Shown in pieces: positions 43,980 through 54,182 of a stretch of 64,000 nt of DNA (its first letter is position 1; every line of letters starts with the position of its first letter). A program made the position numbers and the translations under genes. The stretch comes from Azolla caroliniana (taxonomy: Eukaryota; Polypodiophyta), in NCBI GenBank assembly GCA_043228905.1, contig JBHGNT010000006.1, positions 14,942,001 through 15,006,000 on the forward strand. Reading direction: 5' to 3'. The notes beneath the pieces were generated by a model, which ran no database searches, was not told where the DNA came from, and was given only the letters and a program-made list of their open reading frames with translations.

Positions 43980-44376
43980 TGTAAAGAATCCGGTATGATT
44001 CTTGTGGAGCGGAATAGGTGAGAGATGTGCGTTATGTGTGTGTGTGTGTAAGAGAGAGAGAGATATAGATGAGAGAAACGAAAGCTATATTTTTGAGAGA
44101 CAATAGAATACTCAAGAAGATTTATATTACAAACGAGATTACTCAACCTAATTACAAAGTAGGAGGAGAGTGCTTTATATAGTCACTCTCTCTCTTCATT
44201 AACTACCAAAGCTCATGGGTCATGGGGAATGTGAAAACTCATTAGTTATGTGTAATAGAATATGATTCTATGGCACATAGTTAATGTGTAGATAAGAGTG
44301 GTGACTTTTGACCTTTGAGTGTACACTCTCAAGGGTGTGTTCACACACTAGACTAGGTTGAGCTTAATTCTCAACA
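43980..44376 (-). repeat. 5' LTR of copia D
   Basis: 397 bp. The + strand runs tgtaaagaatcc to ttctcaaca. The primer-binding site (minus tggtatcagagcgg) adjoins 43979. GT and GA simple repeats near 44036-44064. High flank cttgc. Confidence 0.92.
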
Positions 44377-44381
44377 CTTGC

Positions 44382-44417
44382 TAATGCTCAACCCTCCACC
44401 TAGTTCGTCAGGTTCTC
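44382..44417 (-). pseudogene. element C integrase, short middle piece
   Basis: 36 bases between elements D and H. The minus strand reads LTN, stop, VEG, stop, ALA. This lines up with LTNQVEVRVLKSK of element K and joins in frame to 15694 on one side (after D) and 61456 on the other (after H: YLVLAREN, then LTN). Confidence 0.8.
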
Positions 44418-44421
44418 CCGC

Positions 44422-44990
44422 TGTCGCGTTATTACGCGCGTGCGTGGAGAACAAGGCGAGACCACTGGGGTCTTGGACCGAGGAATAGGTGAGAAAAGGG
44501 AAAGAGAGAGACACGCTCATGCACGGATAGACAAAGAAGCGTGCGGGAGCGTAGCCCAACAACACGAGAGACACCAGTTGGGCAGGAGATAGAGTATAAG
44601 AGCGCGTATATAAATATATGTATGCAGATGACTCGAACGGTTACAGCCGATAAGGTCCGCGAGACGGGTGCCGACACCTGATCACCCATGCACACAGGGG
44701 GGGCAAGATGGAGATTCTGCCGGAAGCACACAGGCGTTCCACGGAGCAGAATCAGCCTCTCGAGAACCTGCGCGAAGAAAGCTATGGAGACCGACAGAGG
44801 AGAAGAGCTCGGTCCCAGTCTGACAGCACTTCGTCCCCTCTAGCGCGCGATCCCCTCTCTCCCCCGTCTCCCTCTCTTTTATAGCTCAAGGAGGAAGGCC
44901 GTTTCACCCGTTTACACCACATTAATTGACTGTCCTTTCGGACAGAGATACTCCTCGATTTCCCCTATAGAATATTGCTACCTAGGATTT
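44422..44990 (-). repeat. 3' LTR of Ty3 element H, distal piece
   Basis: Matches 60773-61342 of the 5' LTR with about 3 percent difference by eye. Broken at 44990 by copia I and resumes at 50382. Minus-strand gagctataaaagagaggg is the TATA region. Low flank ccgc (44418-44421). Confidence 0.9.
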
Positions 44991-45626
44991 TGTTGGGATT
45001 ACGGTCCCTCCGGATGGGATGGTCGGATGTCCGGAGATGAATGACGGCAAGCCCGGCTGCGGTTACGGAGCCGGATGATGAAGACCCTGGCTACGGAGCC
45101 GGATGATGAAGACCCCGGTTACGGAGCCGGATGCTGAAGACCCCGGTTACGGAGCCGGATGACGAATGTACCCGGAGAGAGATCCGGATGCGGGGACATA
45201 TTTGTGAATATGTTTGCCAAGAGCCCTTGAGGCTATAGTTGTAAATAGCCCGAAAGTCATATGTGTATAAATATGACTTAGGGCAAACAGTTTATGTTGT
45301 TGCTCGTTTTTCATGCGAAGTGGTTGCAGCCGAGAGAGCGAGAGAGAGGGAGAGAGAGAGACGAAGAGGTCGTTGCCTCTGTGTATTACCGCCGCCTGTG
45401 GCGAAGACAGTGAGCTCAAGGTTGTTGCCTTGTAGCTTCACCAGTGTACATCCCTGTTCATAGTGATAGTTGGAGTTTGAGAACTCCCGTGGTTTTTCCC
45501 ATTTAGGGTTTTCCACGTAAAATATCCAGTGTACCTTTCTCTCTGTTGTCTTCGTGTACATTTGTATTTCCTATTTTCTGTAAGTTGATCCTATTCCTCG
45601 GTTGTGGCCGAGCACCGTGTGCAACA
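44991..45626 (+). repeat. 5' LTR of copia I
   Basis: 636 bp, TGTTGGGATT to GTGCAACA. TATA box tataaata near 45266. Two base differences from the 3' LTR (at about 45252 and 45275, both G here and A there). The primer-binding site tggtatcagagc starts at 45629. Confidence 0.97.
45061..45165 (+). repeat. 28-bp tandem repeat in copia I LTR
   Basis: Units 45061-45088, 45089-45116, 45117-45144 and a partial to 45165, all built on ggttacggagccggatg. The same array is in the 3' LTR at 49811-49915. It lies in U3, about 100 bp upstream of the TATA box. A GA-rich run (45333-45362) follows in the presumed leader. Confidence 0.9.
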
Positions 45627-45656
45627 AGTGGTATCAGAGCAACGGTAACACAGAAA

Positions 45657-48600
45657 ATGGAAGGCGGCGGTAGTGGGCCTCCGGGCATGATGGTGTTGAA
45701 CTCACAGAACTACGCCGACTGGAAGATAAAGATGGAAGACCTTCTCATCGTCCGAGATCTGTACGAACCGATCGACAATGCCGAGATACCCAAGGGAGTA
45801 ATAGAGTCGGAGTGGAAGCTCCTGAACCGGAAAGCCGTAGCGACGATCCGGCAATATGTCGATGTAAGCGTCCTACAACATGTGGCGAATGACACCAACG
45901 CATATGAGATGTGGAAGAAGCTGTCGGGCCTCTACGAGAGGAAGAATGCGTTGAACCGGACCTCCCTGATGAGGAAGATAGTGAACCTCAAGTACCGGGA
46001 CGGCGAGAATATGGTGGAACACGTGAGCACGTTCATGGGATTCGTGAACCAGCTTGCGGCGATCAAGTTCCCGTTGGAGGATGCAATGCAAGCCATCATT
46101 CTGATGTGTACATTGCCGGAAAGCTGGGAGAACTTGGTGGTGACTCTCAGCACCTCCTGCACCGAAGATAACTTGTCTCTACAAATGGTAAAGACAAGCA
46201 TTTTGAACGAAGAAGCGCGTCGGAGAGATAAAGAACCGGTTTCCAATCCGAAGATGCTGCTTACCGAATCGGATCGGGGAAGACAATGGAACCGGAGTCC
46301 GCAAAGACGGGAGAAGTCGGGGACCCGGTCGCAGTCAAGAGGAAGACCCACATGCTTCCACTGTGGGAAGCCGGGGCACTTCCGGAAGAATTGTCGGCAT
46401 TACCGGAAAGACAACGGAGCCGACGACACCGATTCAAAGAAGTCACCGGAGCGAAACGGTGCATACCGGGGAGCCACGGACCGGAGAGGTCCGGATCGGC
46501 GAGGGCAGGACCGGAAAGGAACGACGGCACTCGCGGCAAGTGAAGAAGAGATAATGCTCATTACCGAAGAGAGGGAGCTGAACCTTGCCGGTGAAGAGAT
46601 GACCTGGGTGGTCGATTCCGGAGCGTCGTTCCACCTGACCCCGGAGAAGAAATACTTCTCATCCTACACAGCCGGTGAGCACGGCTGTGTCCGGATGGGA
46701 AATGAAGGTACGTGCCGGATTGCCGGCATCGGAGACGTGTGGTTGACAACCCCGACCGGATGCAAAATGCTGCTGAAGGATGTGCGACACGTTCCGGAGG
46801 TCCGATTGAACCTGATCTCGGCCGGGAGGCTTGATGATGAAGGCTACACGGGTAGCATCCTGAACGGTGTCATGAAGTTCAGCAAGGGGAGCCTGATAGT
46901 GGCTCGGGCCCGGAAGATCAACACACTGTACCTCATGAATTCCCGGCTATGTCCGGAGGAGCTGAACGTGGCAGCCGATACTGCCGGTGAGCTGTGGCAC
47001 AAGAGACTGTGTCACATGAGTGAGAAGGGGATGAAGAGGCTTGCAGAAGACAACCTTATTCCAGTGAAGCATGTGCACCTGGAGAAGTGCACCGATTGCC
47101 TGGCCGGTAAGCAGAACCGAACCTCCTTCCACTCAAGGCCACCGACGAGACGAAGCGCACCATTGGAGTTGGTGCACACTGACGTGTGTCAAGTAGAAAC
47201 GAAGTCACATGGCGGAGCCCAGTACTTCGTGACATTCATTGATGACCACAGCCGGAAGCTGTGGACGGCACCGTTGAAGACAAAGGACCAAGTATTGTCT
47301 GTCTTCAAAGAACTCCACGCGAGAGTGGAAAGGGAATCCGGCAAGAAGCTGAAAGCGATACGAGCGGATAACGGAGGGGAATACCGGGGACAGTTCGAGG
47401 AGTACTGTCGCTCGAAGGGAATCCGGCTCGAGTTTACTGTGCCGAAGACGCCGGAACTGAACGGGCTGGCCGAGAGGATGAACCGGACCATAATGGAGAG
47501 AGTCCGGAGTATGCTAGCACATGCGAAATTACCCAAGGGATTTTGGGCTGAGGCAATGTCGACGGCGACGTATGTGATAAATAGATCACCCTCAGTACCT
47601 TTGGACGGAGACACGCCGCAGAAAGTGTGGACCGGTAAGGAAGTGTCCTACCGGCACCTGAAGGTGTTCGGGTGTCTCGCATACGTGCATGTGGCAAAGG
47701 ACCGGAGAGGAAAGTTAGATCCAAAGACCCGGCCATGCATATTCCTCGGTTACGGCGACGACGAGTTCGGCTACCGAGTATGGGACCCGGTCGACAAGAA
47801 GATATTCAGGAGTCGAGATATCATCTTCATGGAGGACAAGACACTCGCCGACTGGGAGTCGGAGAAGAAGATGAAGAGCTCCAAGTCGACCGGTGAGGAT
47901 AAACTCTACGAGGAGCAGTCCCGACCGGTAAGGGACCGGTTAGCACTCGAGGATCCGGCCGAAGACGGTGAAGAAACAGAACCGGCCGAAGAAGATGAAA
48001 CTGATACCGGAACCGGCCCCGATCCCGAAATGGATTCGGATGAAGAGGAAACGGAGCAGCCGGTTACCGAAGCTCCGGAACGGAGATATCCTCTAAGAGA
48101 GAGAAGGGCCCCCCGGAGATTTCCGGAACCAGAGCACGTGCTGCTAACCGACGAGGGGGAGCCGGAGAGCTTTGAAGAAGCAAAGCATGACACCCAGAGC
48201 CGCAGGTGGTTGAGTGCCATGCAGGACGAGATGGATTCCCTGCATGAGAACCACACATATGAACTTGTGGAGTTGCCGAAAGGAAAGCGGGCACTTCGAA
48301 ACAAATGGGTGTTCAAGCTGAAACCGGGAGATGCCGGAAACCCCCCGAGATACAAAGCCAGGATCGTGGTGAAGGGGTTCCAGCAGAAGAAGGGCGTCGA
48401 CTTCGACGAGATATTTGCCCCGGTAGTGAAGATGACCTCCATCCGGACGGTGCTGAGCATAGCGGCAAGCATGGACCTCGAGGTAGAACAGATGGACGTG
48501 AAGACGGCATTCCTTCACGGTGACCTCAAAGAAGAGATCTACATGCAGCAACCGGAAGGATTCGAGAAGAAAGGGAAGGAGCACCTAGTATGCCGGTTGA

Positions 48601-49730
48601 AGAAGAGCCTTTACGGTCTGAAGCAGGCTCCCCGGCAATGGTACCGAAAGTTCGACTCGTTCATGACAGACGAAGGGTACCACAAAACGCAGTCCGATCA
48701 CTGCGTGTTTGTGAAGAAGTTCGAAGGAGGAGACTTTCTAATACTCCTCCTGTACGTGGACGACATGTTGATCGTCGGACGGGACCAGGGCAAGATACGG
48801 ATGCTGAAGAAAGCACTTCACCGAACCTTCTCAATGAAGGACCTGGGTCCGGCGAGGCAAATACTAGGGATGCACATCATCCGGGACCGGAAGAAGAAGC
48901 AGCTGTGGTTGTCACAGGAGAAGTACGTGACAAAGGTGCTTCACCGGTTCAACATGTCGGAAGCAAGACCGGTCGGGTCGACCCTCCCGGCAAACTACAA
49001 GTTATCTAGCAAGCAAAGTCCCAAGACAAAAGTTGAGAAGGAGGATATGATGAAGATACCATATGCCTCTGCCGTCGGGAGCTTGATGTACGCAATGGTG
49101 TGTACAAGACCGGACATAGGATATGCAGTCAGAGTGGTGAGCCGGTACATGAGCAATCCCGGCAAAGAGCACTGGAACGCGGTCAAGTGGATACTCCGAT
49201 ACCTGAAGGGCACGGCAAACGTGTGCCTCCGATTCGGCTCCGGTAAGCCCGAACTCGACGGCTTCACCGATTCGGATATGTCGGCTGATGCAGATACCAG
49301 CCGGTCCACATCAGGGTATGTGATGACGTATGCAGGGGGAGCTGTTTCATGGCAGTCGAGGCTGCAGAAGACGCTTGCGTTGTCAACCACGGAGGCGGAG
49401 TACATGGCGGCTGTTGAAGCCGGCAAGGAAATAATATGGATGAAGGACTTCATTAGAGAGCTCGGTATCCGGCAGAAGGAGTACCGACTCTACTGCGACA
49501 GTCAGAGTGCAATCCACCTTGCGAAGAACGCGGCCTATCACTCCCGGACGAAGCACATCCAACGAAGATATCACTGGATCCGGGAAAGGATAGAAGACAA
49601 GGAGTTCGTGCTAACGAAGATCCACACGGACGAGAACGGGTCGGATATGCTGACCAAGGTGCTCACACCTGACAAGCTGGAAGCATGCCGGAAGAGGATC
49701 GGATTGGAGAGACATCCCATGCCGAAGTGA
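45657..49730 (+). CDS. copia I gag-pol polyprotein
   Basis: 1357 residues from ATG 45657, the first ATG after the primer-binding site; the open frame extends upstream into the LTR but that part is not expected in the product. Gag about 15-190. Zinc knuckle CFHCGKPGHFRKNC at 233-246. Protease VVDSGASFHLT (Asp 320). Pre-integrase LWHKRLCHMSEKG near 445 with CTDCLAGKQNR. Integrase Asp 509 (HTDVC), Asp 571 (ADNGGEY) and Glu 606 (LAERMNR). Reverse transcriptase from about 890 with QMDVKTAFLHGDLKEEIYM and catalytic YVDD at 1033-1036. RNase H from about 1200 (DSDMSADADTSRSTSG, STTEAEYMA, YCDSQSAIHLAKN). All catalytic motifs are intact. Stop TGA just before the polypurine tract. Confidence 0.95.
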   Translation: MEGGGSGPPGMMVLNSQNYADWKIKMEDLLIVRDLYEPIDNAEIPKGVIESEWKLLNRKAVATIRQYVDVSVLQHVANDTNAYEMWKKLSGLYERKNALNRTSLMRKIVNLKYRDGENMVEHVSTFMGFVNQLAAIKFPLEDAMQAIILMCTLPESWENLVVTLSTSCTEDNLSLQMVKTSILNEEARRRDKEPVSNPKMLLTESDRGRQWNRSPQRREKSGTRSQSRGRPTCFHCGKPGHFRKNCRHYRKDNGADDTDSKKSPERNGAYRGATDRRGPDRRGQDRKGTTALAASEEEIMLITEERELNLAGEEMTWVVDSGASFHLTPEKKYFSSYTAGEHGCVRMGNEGTCRIAGIGDVWLTTPTGCKMLLKDVRHVPEVRLNLISAGRLDDEGYTGSILNGVMKFSKGSLIVARARKINTLYLMNSRLCPEELNVAADTAGELWHKRLCHMSEKGMKRLAEDNLIPVKHVHLEKCTDCLAGKQNRTSFHSRPPTRRSAPLELVHTDVCQVETKSHGGAQYFVTFIDDHSRKLWTAPLKTKDQVLSVFKELHARVERESGKKLKAIRADNGGEYRGQFEEYCRSKGIRLEFTVPKTPELNGLAERMNRTIMERVRSMLAHAKLPKGFWAEAMSTATYVINRSPSVPLDGDTPQKVWTGKEVSYRHLKVFGCLAYVHVAKDRRGKLDPKTRPCIFLGYGDDEFGYRVWDPVDKKIFRSRDIIFMEDKTLADWESEKKMKSSKSTGEDKLYEEQSRPVRDRLALEDPAEDGEETEPAEEDETDTGTGPDPEMDSDEEETEQPVTEAPERRYPLRERRAPRRFPEPEHVLLTDEGEPESFEEAKHDTQSRRWLSAMQDEMDSLHENHTYELVELPKGKRALRNKWVFKLKPGDAGNPPRYKARIVVKGFQQKKGVDFDEIFAPVVKMTSIRTVLSIAASMDLEVEQMDVKTAFLHGDLKEEIYMQQPEGFEKKGKEHLVCRLKKSLYGLKQAPRQWYRKFDSFMTDEGYHKTQSDHCVFVKKFEGGDFLILLLYVDDMLIVGRDQGKIRMLKKALHRTFSMKDLGPARQILGMHIIRDRKKKQLWLSQEKYVTKVLHRFNMSEARPVGSTLPANYKLSSKQSPKTKVEKEDMMKIPYASAVGSLMYAMVCTRPDIGYAVRVVSRYMSNPGKEHWNAVKWILRYLKGTANVCLRFGSGKPELDGFTDSDMSADADTSRSTSGYVMTYAGGAVSWQSRLQKTLALSTTEAEYMAAVEAGKEIIWMKDFIRELGIRQKEYRLYCDSQSAIHLAKNAAYHSRTKHIQRRYHWIRERIEDKEFVLTKIHTDENGSDMLTKVLTPDKLEACRKRIGLERHPMPK

Positions 49731-49740
49731 AGGGGGAGTT

Positions 49741-50376
49741 TGTTGGGATTACGGTCCCTCCGGATGGGATGGTCGGATGTCCGGAGATGAATGACGGCAA
49801 GCCCGGCTGCGGTTACGGAGCCGGATGATGAAGACCCTGGCTACGGAGCCGGATGATGAAGACCCCGGTTACGGAGCCGGATGCTGAAGACCCCGGTTAC
49901 GGAGCCGGATGACGAATGTACCCGGAGAGAGATCCGGATGCGGGGACATATTTGTGAATATGTTTGCCAAGAGCCCTTGAGGCTATAGTTGTAAATAGCC
50001 CAAAAGTCATATGTGTATAAATATAACTTAGGGCAAACAGTTTATGTTGTTGCTCGTTTTTCATGCGAAGTGGTTGCAGCCGAGAGAGCGAGAGAGAGGG
50101 AGAGAGAGAGACGAAGAGGTCGTTGCCTCTGTGTATTACCGCCGCCTGTGGCGAAGACAGTGAGCTCAAGGTTGTTGCCTTGTAGCTTCACCAGTGTACA
50201 TCCCTGTTCATAGTGATAGTTGGAGTTTGAGAACTCCCGTGGTTTTTCCCATTTAGGGTTTTCCACGTAAAATATCCAGTGTACCTTTCTCTCTGTTGTC
50301 TTCGTGTACATTTGTATTTCCTATTTTCTGTAAGTTGATCCTATTCCTCGGTTGTGGCCGAGCACCGTGTGCAACA
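49741..50376 (+). repeat. 3' LTR of copia I
   Basis: 636 bp, same ends as the 5' LTR, two substitutions. Followed by the target duplication gattt. Confidence 0.97.
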
Positions 50377-50381
50377 GATTT

Positions 50382-50491
50382 GACCTTTGTGCCTACCTAT
50401 CTACTATACAACAAGGGGCGTGCCCACGTGTAAGGGTCGGTTCACACACACTATACACGGTTTGCGCCGGGGGACGGTTCTCTTCACGACA
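50382..50491 (-). repeat. 3' LTR of Ty3 element H, proximal piece
   Basis: Continues the H LTR after copia I and matches 61343-61451. On the minus strand it begins TGTCGTGAAGAG at 50491 after the polypurine tract (aggtgggggcgga). Confidence 0.88.
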
Positions 50492-50567
50492 TCCGCCCCC
50501 ACCTAACCGCGCATCCACCGGTATGCACCAAAATTGGGTTCCTACGGGAGAAAACTGATCCTTGCTT

Positions 50568-52204
50568 TTATTCCTTGTTTACCGATTCATCCTCTGCCTC
50601 GGGCTGCTCATCGTTGCTGTCCATGCCCCCTTGCTCCGGCTCACCGTCGCGTCGTTTCTTGAACGCTTTGATCCTCTTCCCCGCTACCGGTATTGCCATT
50701 CTAGTACCGTCGAGCTCCGCGAAATGGTACGTCCCATTGTTGTTGGCGCTTGTTACTACGTAAGGCCCGAACCACCTCGTCGCAAACTTCCGCATGGCCC
50801 TGTGCTGATTGTCGAGCCTGCTGTCGTAGACTAGTACCCAGTCACCTTCCTCGATCTTTCGTGGCCGGAGCCGGTGTGTTCAGTCGAACCGGGCTTTGTT
50901 CCTTATCCTCGCTACCCGAAGTTTCTCCGCGGCTCGCTCTACGTCCTCCGGCCTCCGCTCGAGCTGTCGAATCCGCGCCGCCAACAGTTTCTCCCGACTC
51001 ATCTCATCCTTCTAGTCCACCGTGGCCCATGAGGAGATCGTCCGCTCTGTTGGCATGATCGGCTTCTGTCCGAACATAAGCTCGGCCGGCATGAACCCGG
51101 TTACCGAGCTGTGCGTAGTCCGGTCCGCCTACAAGGCATATGGTAGCAGCCTTGGCCAGTTCCCGACTTGGCCTCCGCACGCCCGTACTAGCGCTTTGAC
51201 AATCGGCCCGTGTCCGTGCTCTACCTTCCCGTTCGCCTCCGGATTGTATGCTGTGGTGAGTGAAAGCTTGATTCCTAGCCGGCCGAACAGCTCTTCGGCC
51301 TCTTCTGCGTTCAACTCACCATGGTCAACCACGATCTTCCCTACGCACCCATATAAAAAACCGGCACACAGCTGCAGTCGTCTTGTTCTGCAGGGCTCGG
51401 CCTTCAACCTGGTTCGTTAGATCCTCTCGAGCCAGCACCAGATACCGCATCTGCCCTACCCCCATTGGCATCGTCACCAAATCCACCATCCACTTGAAGT
51501 GGACGGTCGGAGGGTAGGTCGGGTGAAGCTCGTCCCAGTGTCAGATCATGGAGTGTACCTGACAGCTTTCGCAAGTCGTCACGAACCGATGCACGTCCCG
51601 GTATACTTCCCTTTTAGCTTTTCGAACGTAGCCCACGTTCCACGGTGTCTAGCCCATGGACTATCGTGGTACGCCGCCAACAAATCCTCATGTTCCTCCT
51701 TCTTCGTCACCACTCGGAGCGAGATGTCATTCCTCTTCTTCGGGTGCTTCCATATGTACCCGTCCCGGAGAAAGAATCGGTAGGCTTTCTTCCAAATCCA
51801 GTTGGCCTCGTCCTTTGTCCATGCCGCATCCGGTGTCATTTTTTTCAGGAACCCGCCGATCTGCAGCCACTCCACGTCGTACTTGCTCTCGTCGAAATCA
51901 TTAAGCATTGGAGTGCACTCCTTGCCGGTTGTTACGTGAGCCGCCTTGAAGAAGTCCACGCCGACTTCCTCGTCCTCCGAAACCATGCCGCCCTCATTTT
52001 CGAACCTCGCCCTTGAAAGCATGTCGGCCATGGCATTGTCTTTCCCGGAAATGTGTCGTTTTTCTGGATTCAGGGACTTGATGTATGCTATCCACCTTAG
52101 CATTGCCAGGTCCGGCGTCGCGCATCCGGAAACCATGCCAAGAATTGGCAGGCAGTCCATCTTGATAATTACCTCTGCCCCGATCAGGTAGTCTTTATCG
52201 GCCT
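50568..52204 (-). pseudogene. element H RNase H end and integrase
   Basis: Minus strand: LPILGMVSGCATPDLAMLRW, HISGKDNAMADMLSRARF and AYRFFLRDGYIWKHPKKRND are in one frame. The integrase zinc-binding part HDSPWARHRGTWATFEKLK follows, then frame changes near 51580. VDHGELNAEEAEELF, EANGKVEHGHGPIVKAL, RWFGPYVVTSANNNGTYH and a stop at 50568 follow. RNase H and integrase are continuous in frame here, unlike in element O. Stops and shifts in the core make it inactive. Confidence 0.8.
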
Positions 52205-53755
52205 TTACCGCCGAAACGATACCCAGAGCTCGCGTTTAACCTGGGCGTATCCTCGCTGTCGCTCGCTGAGGACCTTCGCGCCGAACCGGACCGGGAAACA
52301 CATGTCGTCCTCGTCCTCTTGGTTGACGTAAATTGGAGTGTCTATCGTTACGTAAATTGGAGTGTCCTTTCCGTAGACAGCCTTTCGGAGCGCCGGAGCT
52401 GCGGCAAGTGCTTCCTTCATCTTTCGGATAGACTCCGTATGCTCGTCTCTCCACTCGAATTTTCGCCTCTTTTTCAGCAACCTGTATAATGGCTCCGCGA
52501 TGTGAGCGTAATGCGGGATCCATATGTGGTAGAACGCGCACGCTCCCAAGAACCTCCGAACCTCCGTGACTGAGCTACAGTTGTCCTTCATCGTGGAGAT
52601 GGCTTCTACCTTAGTTGGAGACGGTTTCCGGCCGTACGACCCGCATAGGTGTCCGACGACCATGATCTCTGATTGCCCGAAGGGCGATTTTTCCCTGGAG
52701 AAGGTGAACCTCATGCCCTCCAACCTCTGCAGCACCTTCTCACAGTCATCAATGTGTGTCGCCACGAATTTCCGGCACCCGTCCGGTCCGATCGTCTCGT
52801 CCCTTTCCTCCACCGGGCATCCCTTGATCGGGACGTCGTCCAAAAACGGCATGGTGATGTTCGGGATACAATCCCTCAGCACCTTGTTCATTGCGTTCAC
52901 CATGTGAGCCACCGAGTTCGTCCCTCCTTGTGGTAGAGTACACATCCGTACTAGGCCGAGAGGAGTTCGCATTGTCGTGATGTCTTTGCTCTCTATGGCT
53001 AACTGGAACTGATCGTACCCCGAGTAGAGATCACCAACCGAGTAAATCGACCTTCCGGCGAAGGCCTCCGTGAACTCGTCTATTGTCGGACTGATTCTTG
53101 CGTTTGGAATGGTCACCTTGTTGACCGGCTGCAGGTCTTGAATAAAGCGTAGCGTGCCGTCCTTCTGCGGCACGGTAAACCACCGATTCGAGTATGGGGC
53201 ACTCGACGGTTCGAGGATTCCCATCTCGACCTTCTTCTTTAACAGCTCCATCAGCTTCGGGATGTGAGCTCTGGGTACTGGAATCGGTTTGAGACTCCAC
53301 GGCACATGCGGTACCGTGAATATCACCATCAGTTCCACAACTGTCGGGTCTACGCACCCGATCTCCTCCGGTGAGAATGCGAAAGCCTTCTCGTGCCTTC
53401 CGAGCATTCCCCGAAAACGGTCCTCTTCCCCCAGCAGTAGGAAGCCGCCCCCTCCGATTTTGAGCTCACACAGCGTTATGTCGGTGAAGGTGTGTCCTAT
53501 GCGGGCCGGATTTCGTAAACTCAGGTCCGACGCAACCCCCTTTATTTGCCATTTCCCCTTCTTATAGAAGTCCATGGACATCAAATTGATTTCTGAACCG
53601 TGGTCCACCAACGCCACCACCGGTTCATGAACATCTCCGATCTTCACGGGGGTCTCCGTGGTCGCTCTGGCCCAGTGCGGCCTCGAATAGTGGCTTTCCG
53701 CCAACTCGTCTTCCAACGCCATGTCCTCTATGTGCGTCGTCCGCACCTCCACCGG
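52205..53755 (-). pseudogene. element H protease remnant fused to reverse transcriptase
   Basis: Minus strand, one long open stretch. Protease start ARATTETPVKIG, ALVDHGSEINLMSMDFY. A deletion then removes the second half of the protease and joins it in frame to the RT lead-in ARIGHTFTDITLCELKIGGG. RT: EPSSAPYSNRWFTVPQKDGT, FIQDLQPVNKVT, YSVGDLYSGYDQFQLAIES, LPQGGTNSVAHMVNAM and catalytic MPFLDDVPIKG (FLDD). The RNase H start is damaged by a 25-bp duplication (TPIYVTIDTPIYV, near 52325-52370) that replaces the SPTGIGW block. The frame is lost at about 52205. Confidence 0.85.
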
Positions 53756-54165
53756 TGTTACCGGCCGGCAAGGAGTCCAAAATACGGAATTAATTAGATG
53801 GTTGTAAATGAGCATAGTGTGGACGGACGGACTGGAAACGGTATGCCGTTCCAGATCCGGACGGATCCCGAATAGGTGCGAGAGACACCGTTTTGTACTA
53901 CGGGCCGGAAACCTATTTAAAGGCCCGGACCCTATTGTAATGACAGCGGATAATTAATAGAGATTATGATGTTTATACTTCTGTCTTGATTTCCGTTCTG
54001 TAATCATTGTTATATCTTACGCGTGTAATTAACCTAAGCAATCTAATCGTGTAAACTACGTAAGTCGGTGTAATCGTTGAATCTTAATCCTTTGCCGTAA
54101 TCACCCTTTGGTGAAGTGTCTCCGTGACACCTTGTGTTAGGCCTTGTCCGGCTAAGCGAATAACA
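53756..54165 (+). repeat. 5' LTR of element J
   Basis: 410 bp, TGTTACCGGCCGG to GCGAATAACA, identical by eye to the 3' LTR. TATA-like ctatttaaagg near 53913. Low flank accgg (53751-53755). The primer-binding site tggcgaccacgatggg starts at 54172, six bases in, of the TGGCGACC type seen in Tat/Ogre elements. Confidence 0.96.
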
Positions 54166-54182
54166 CAGTTTTGGCGACCACG

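Larger units (their letters stand above)
15700..44376 (-). mobile_element. copia D with nested E and F
   Basis: LTRs: 5' at 43980-44376, 3' at 15700-15841 plus 33581-33833. The primer-binding site on the minus strand, tggtatcagagcgg, adjoins 43979. Body: gag, protease, integrase and RT (43824-40150), RNase H (34490-33834). Nested insertions are Ty3 E (15842-33580) in the 3' LTR and copia F (34496-40146) between RT and RNase H. The target duplication cttgt/cttgc has one mismatch. D splits the integrase of element C. Numerous stops mark it as inactive. Confidence 0.9.
44991..50376 (+). mobile_element. copia I, intact and recent
   Basis: Two 636-bp LTRs (44991-45626, 49741-50376), perfect 5-bp duplication gattt (44986-44990, 50377-50381), primer-binding site, polypurine tract (gaagggggagt, 49729-49740) and one uninterrupted polyprotein. 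Inserted in the 3' LTR of element H. By LTR identity it is the second youngest insertion in the window. Its gag and pol resemble the Tnt1/Tork-type copia elements; lineage is inferred from general similarity. Confidence 0.97.

Noticed and set aside
45546-45656. Upstream extension of the copia I frame into its LTR
   Set aside because: The 37 codons before ATG 45657 lie in the LTR and across the primer-binding site, and start with a non-essential upstream ATG; the first ATG after the primer-binding site fits the family.
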